Origin: Massilia sp. Bi118
GTDB lineage: Bacteria > Pseudomonadota > Gammaproteobacteria > Burkholderiales > Burkholderiaceae_D
Length of the DNA stretch: 64,000 nucleotides
Direction of reading: 5' to 3'
Assembly: GCF_918697865.1 (NCBI RefSeq)
Contig: NZ_CAKKMV010000009.1
Coordinates: 1-64,000 of the forward strand
Every line of letters begins with the position of its first letter. Positions within the stretch are counted from its first letter, which is position 1. A program made the translations under genes and the position numbers. Of the stretch, positions 60,866 through 64,000 are shown one piece after another. The notes below the pieces were generated by a model. It made no database searches. It saw only the letters and a program-made list of their open reading frames with translations, and was not told where the DNA came from.

Positions 60866-61069
60866 TTATTTCGCCTTGACCTTCTCCACCGCCTCCAGCC
60901 ACTCTTCCCAAAGCGCCGGATCCCTGGCCCGCCCATCCGGCCCCAGCTTGTACTCGCTCACCAAATCCGCCAGATCGCTGGATTCCGTCAGCTCCACCTC
61001 GCGCTGGATAAAGGCCAGCATGGCCCGGTAAGCCTGTTCGACCGTCATCGTGTTGTCCGCTGCGCTCAT
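60866..61069 (-). CDS. Small acidic hypothetical protein
   Basis: This is a 67-residue protein with high Glu/Asp content, no signal peptide, and two helical segments (VEQAYRAMLAFIQREVELTE and ALWEEWLEAVEKVKAK). I chose the ATG at 61069, preceded by AGGGCGA. Its family is not recognised. The stop codon lies 2 bp beyond the REPIN-like element E, and the gene is 34 bp downstream of the lipoprotein gene on the same strand. Confidence 0.65.
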   Translation of the reverse strand: MSAADNTMTVEQAYRAMLAFIQREVELTESSDLADLVSEYKLGPDGRARDPALWEEWLEAVEKVKAK

Positions 61070-61103
61070 GTCTGTCGCCCTTCGATGCTCACAGCTTAAG
61101 CGA

Positions 61104-61736
61104 TCATGGGCGGCAGCGCGCTGCGATCCCGGCGCCGTCCGCGCCCGCCACCGGGATGTCCGAGGGTGGCGTGCCATTGCCCAACACCATGGTGGTGCCG
61201 CCGACATAGCGCAGCGGCAGTTCCTCGCCCGCGTAATCGCTCAGGGCCTGCGGCACGTAGATCGCGAAGCGGTAGTCGAGGTTCGTATAAAAGCCGTGCC
61301 GGAACACCTGGCTGGGCGGGCCCTCGTGGATCTCGGCCGCGATGGCCTCGACGATGGCGGCCGTGTCGGTACGCGTGTTCAGGGCTATCGAGTCGTCCAG
61401 CCGCAAGGTGTAGGGGCGCAGCGGGCCGAAGCGGTGGCCGCCGAACTGCACGCGGAAGCGGTCGATGTCGTAGTAGAAGGCCGGCACTTTTGCGCCGGTG
61501 ACGTCGATGCTGCACAGGACGAACACGGCCCAGAAGCCCTGCGATTCCAGCGGCTGCACGAAGTGGATCGCTTCATTGCGGCGCAGACGCACCGGGTTGC
61601 GGAAGTCGATCCGGTGCACGTTGGCGACGTGCTGGTAATGCAGGACCACGGTGTTGCGCAGTCCGGGGTCCACGCTCGTGCAGCCGGCTGCCAGCAGGCA
61701 GGGAAGCAAGAGCAGGGACTTGATCGGCTTGCGCAT
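61104..61736 (-). CDS. Lipoprotein of unknown function
   Basis: This 210-residue protein has a clear lipoprotein signal: KSLLLLPCLLAAGC, lipidated Cys19. The mature part is beta-rich and includes FWAVFVLCSIDVTGAKVPAF and a tyrosine-rich FYTNLDYRFAIYVPQALSDY segment. I recognise no named family. It is followed on the same strand by the small acidic gene and preceded by an 81-bp gap after the thioredoxin-like gene. Confidence 0.75.
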   Translation of the reverse strand: MRKPIKSLLLLPCLLAAGCTSVDPGLRNTVVLHYQHVANVHRIDFRNPVRLRRNEAIHFVQPLESQGFWAVFVLCSIDVTGAKVPAFYYDIDRFRVQFGGHRFGPLRPYTLRLDDSIALNTRTDTAAIVEAIAAEIHEGPPSQVFRHGFYTNLDYRFAIYVPQALSDYAGEELPLRYVGGTTMVLGNGTPPSDIPVAGADGAGIAARCRP

Positions 61737-61817
61737 AGGGTCTCCAGCGAACGCGTCAAGCTTGGACCAGACGGACGGGCAGAGTTTGCGGGAAGTCAGG
61801 GGTGCGCAGGTGTGATG

Positions 61818-62339
61818 TCAGCTGCTGCCCAGCGATTTCTGCAGCAGCGCGTGCAGCGAGGCGAAATCCGGCTCGCCCAGGTAGCGCTTGAGGATCTTGC
61901 CGTCCTTGCCGATGACGAAGGTGGTCGGCGTCATGGCCACGTCGCCGAACTGCTTGGCCAGGTCGCCGCCCGAATCGAGCGCGACCTTGAACGGCAGCTT
62001 GCGGGTCTCGGCATAGTTCAGGACGTAGTTGGGCGGATCGTAGCTCATCGCGACGGCGACGAATTCCAGGCCCTGCCCCTTGAACTTGTTGTAGGTGTCG
62101 ACCATCTGCGGCATCTCCTTCACGCAGGTGGCGCAGGAGGTTGCCCAGAAATTGACCATCACGACCTTGCCGCGCAAGTCCTGCGAGCTGATCTTCTGGC
62201 CGTCGATGCTGATGAAGGTGACGTCGGGTGCCTGCTGGCGGCTGAAGACGGCGACGCCGGCGCCGCAGGCCACCGCGATCGCGACGGCGCCGAAGGTGAG
62301 CAGCTTGATGCGGGAACGGTTCGGGCGCGAGGCGGTCAT
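61818..62339 (-). CDS. TlpA/ResA-like membrane-anchored thioredoxin
   Basis: The 173-residue protein has an N-terminal signal anchor (LTFGAVAIAVACGAGVAVFS) and a thioredoxin fold of the TlpA/ResA type in the periplasm. The redox pair Cys69-x-x-Cys72 (FWATSCATCVKEMP) lies in the standard position. The cis-proline loop is MTPTTFVIGKDG. It probably reduces disulfides of a periplasmic client, such as apocytochrome c or copper-site proteins. It is downstream of the BON-domain gene by 68 bp. Confidence 0.9.
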   Translation of the reverse strand: MTASRPNRSRIKLLTFGAVAIAVACGAGVAVFSRQQAPDVTFISIDGQKISSQDLRGKVVMVNFWATSCATCVKEMPQMVDTYNKFKGQGLEFVAVAMSYDPPNYVLNYAETRKLPFKVALDSGGDLAKQFGDVAMTPTTFVIGKDGKILKRYLGEPDFASLHALLQKSLGSS

Positions 62340-62407
62340 GGCTTCATCTCATCCGTGAAAGGGCGACGAACTATTTTATATCGTCCGCCGCCACTCGGTT
62401 TGAAGTG

Positions 62408-63629
<1,222 letters not shown>

Positions 63630-63683
63630 TTATAGTGCAGCGGCAAGGTCTACCGCGCAAGTGGGATAAAAATTGCTTACATT

Positions 63684-64000
63684 TCAGGCGGCTTCGATGG
63701 CGTTCCGTAACCATTCCAGCTGGACGCCATCGATGGCGACGACGTCGATGCGGCAGGGCGGCAGGCGCCTGAAACGCTGCAAATACACCTGGGCGGCGCG
63801 CAGGATACGGCGGATTTTTGCCGGTGTGATGCTGGCGGCGGCCCCGCCGCGGCTACGGTCGGCGCGCTGGCGCACCTCGACGAAGACCAGGGTCTCGCCC
63901 TCGCGCATGACCAGGTCGATCTCACCCAATTTACACCGGAAGTTCGCTTCGATCAGCACTAAACCGTGGCGTTGAAGATACGCCAGCGCCGATTCTTCCC
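63684..64000 (-). CDS. yraN: YraN/UPF0102 endonuclease-fold protein, 5' end cut by the window
   Basis: About 105 residues are visible and the frame stays open to the window edge. The core has ALAYLQRHGLVLIEANFRCK, then GEIDLVMREGETLVFVEVR, the Holliday-junction-resolvase-like motif with the conserved Glu, Asp and Glu residues typical of YraN. The end is IDVVAIDG followed by WLRNAIEAA. Start and roughly 15-25 N-terminal residues lie outside. It is followed by diaA with a 63-bp gap. Confidence 0.88.
   Translation of the reverse strand, partial: EESALAYLQRHGLVLIEANFRCKLGEIDLVMREGETLVFVEVRQRADRSRGGAAASITPAKIRRILRAAQVYLQRFRRLPPCRIDVVAIDGVQLEWLRNAIEAA

Overview
The window looks like a chromosomal segment of a high-GC betaproteobacterium of the Burkholderiales, most likely an Oxalobacteraceae member close to Massilia, Telluria or Duganella. 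This is an inference from gene content: monomeric isocitrate dehydrogenase, ybeD-lipB-lipA, a type VI secretion (T6SS) block, an MSHA-type pilus locus and the yraN-diaA-BON cluster. No rRNA, tRNA, insertion sequence, prophage or CRISPR array was recognised.

Layout. 1-5.3 kb: the 5' end of a lipoprotein gene, icd, a Tat-exported tyrosinase, and a MOSC protein fused to an alkyltransferase-like DNA-binding domain. 5.3-21 kb: a partial T6SS locus. tssE-tssF-tssG run leftward, and tssK-vgrG and an effector-immunity pair run rightward. A lipoprotein, a PAAR tip, a membrane-anchored thiolase-fold protein and a second vgrG follow. The effector gene is split by a frameshift at a seven-A run, and its surroundings (about 12.95-16.2 kb) are clearly more AT-rich. 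21-39 kb: single genes and small regulons. These include a beta/gamma-crystallin, a MerR regulator with a textbook operator, an ArgP-like regulator with its exporter, XdhC, an FAD desaturase-like enzyme, glutamine cyclotransferase, DUF885, an SDR-DUF2269 pair, a TonB receptor, DUF808, an orphan BrnA-like antitoxin, HU and an RhtB exporter. 39-43.3 kb: a secreted FecR/DUF6600 protein with calcium-loop repeats, then ybeD-lipB-lipA.

43.4-58.5 kb: a leftward, tightly packed 16-gene operon-like array. It encodes a histidine kinase, a response regulator, a GAF/HD-GYP protein, a STAS-MshEN-GspE ATPase, a GspF platform protein, five pilin-like proteins, a GGDEF protein, PilM/N/O/P-like proteins and a secretin. 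It appears to be an MSHA-like pilus that carries its own cyclic-di-GMP synthase, phosphodiesterase and, in the ATPase, a predicted cyclic-di-GMP-binding domain. I consider it the most interesting system here. 58.7-64 kb: a Suv3-like RNA helicase, small proteins, a TlpA-like thioredoxin, a BON lipoprotein, a DiaA-like SIS protein and the truncated yraN.

Five paired inverted repeats (REPIN-like) are scattered through the window. They fall into two sequence subfamilies, and four of the five lie between converging genes. Gene calls rest on reading the translations and remembered family features; no database search was run.
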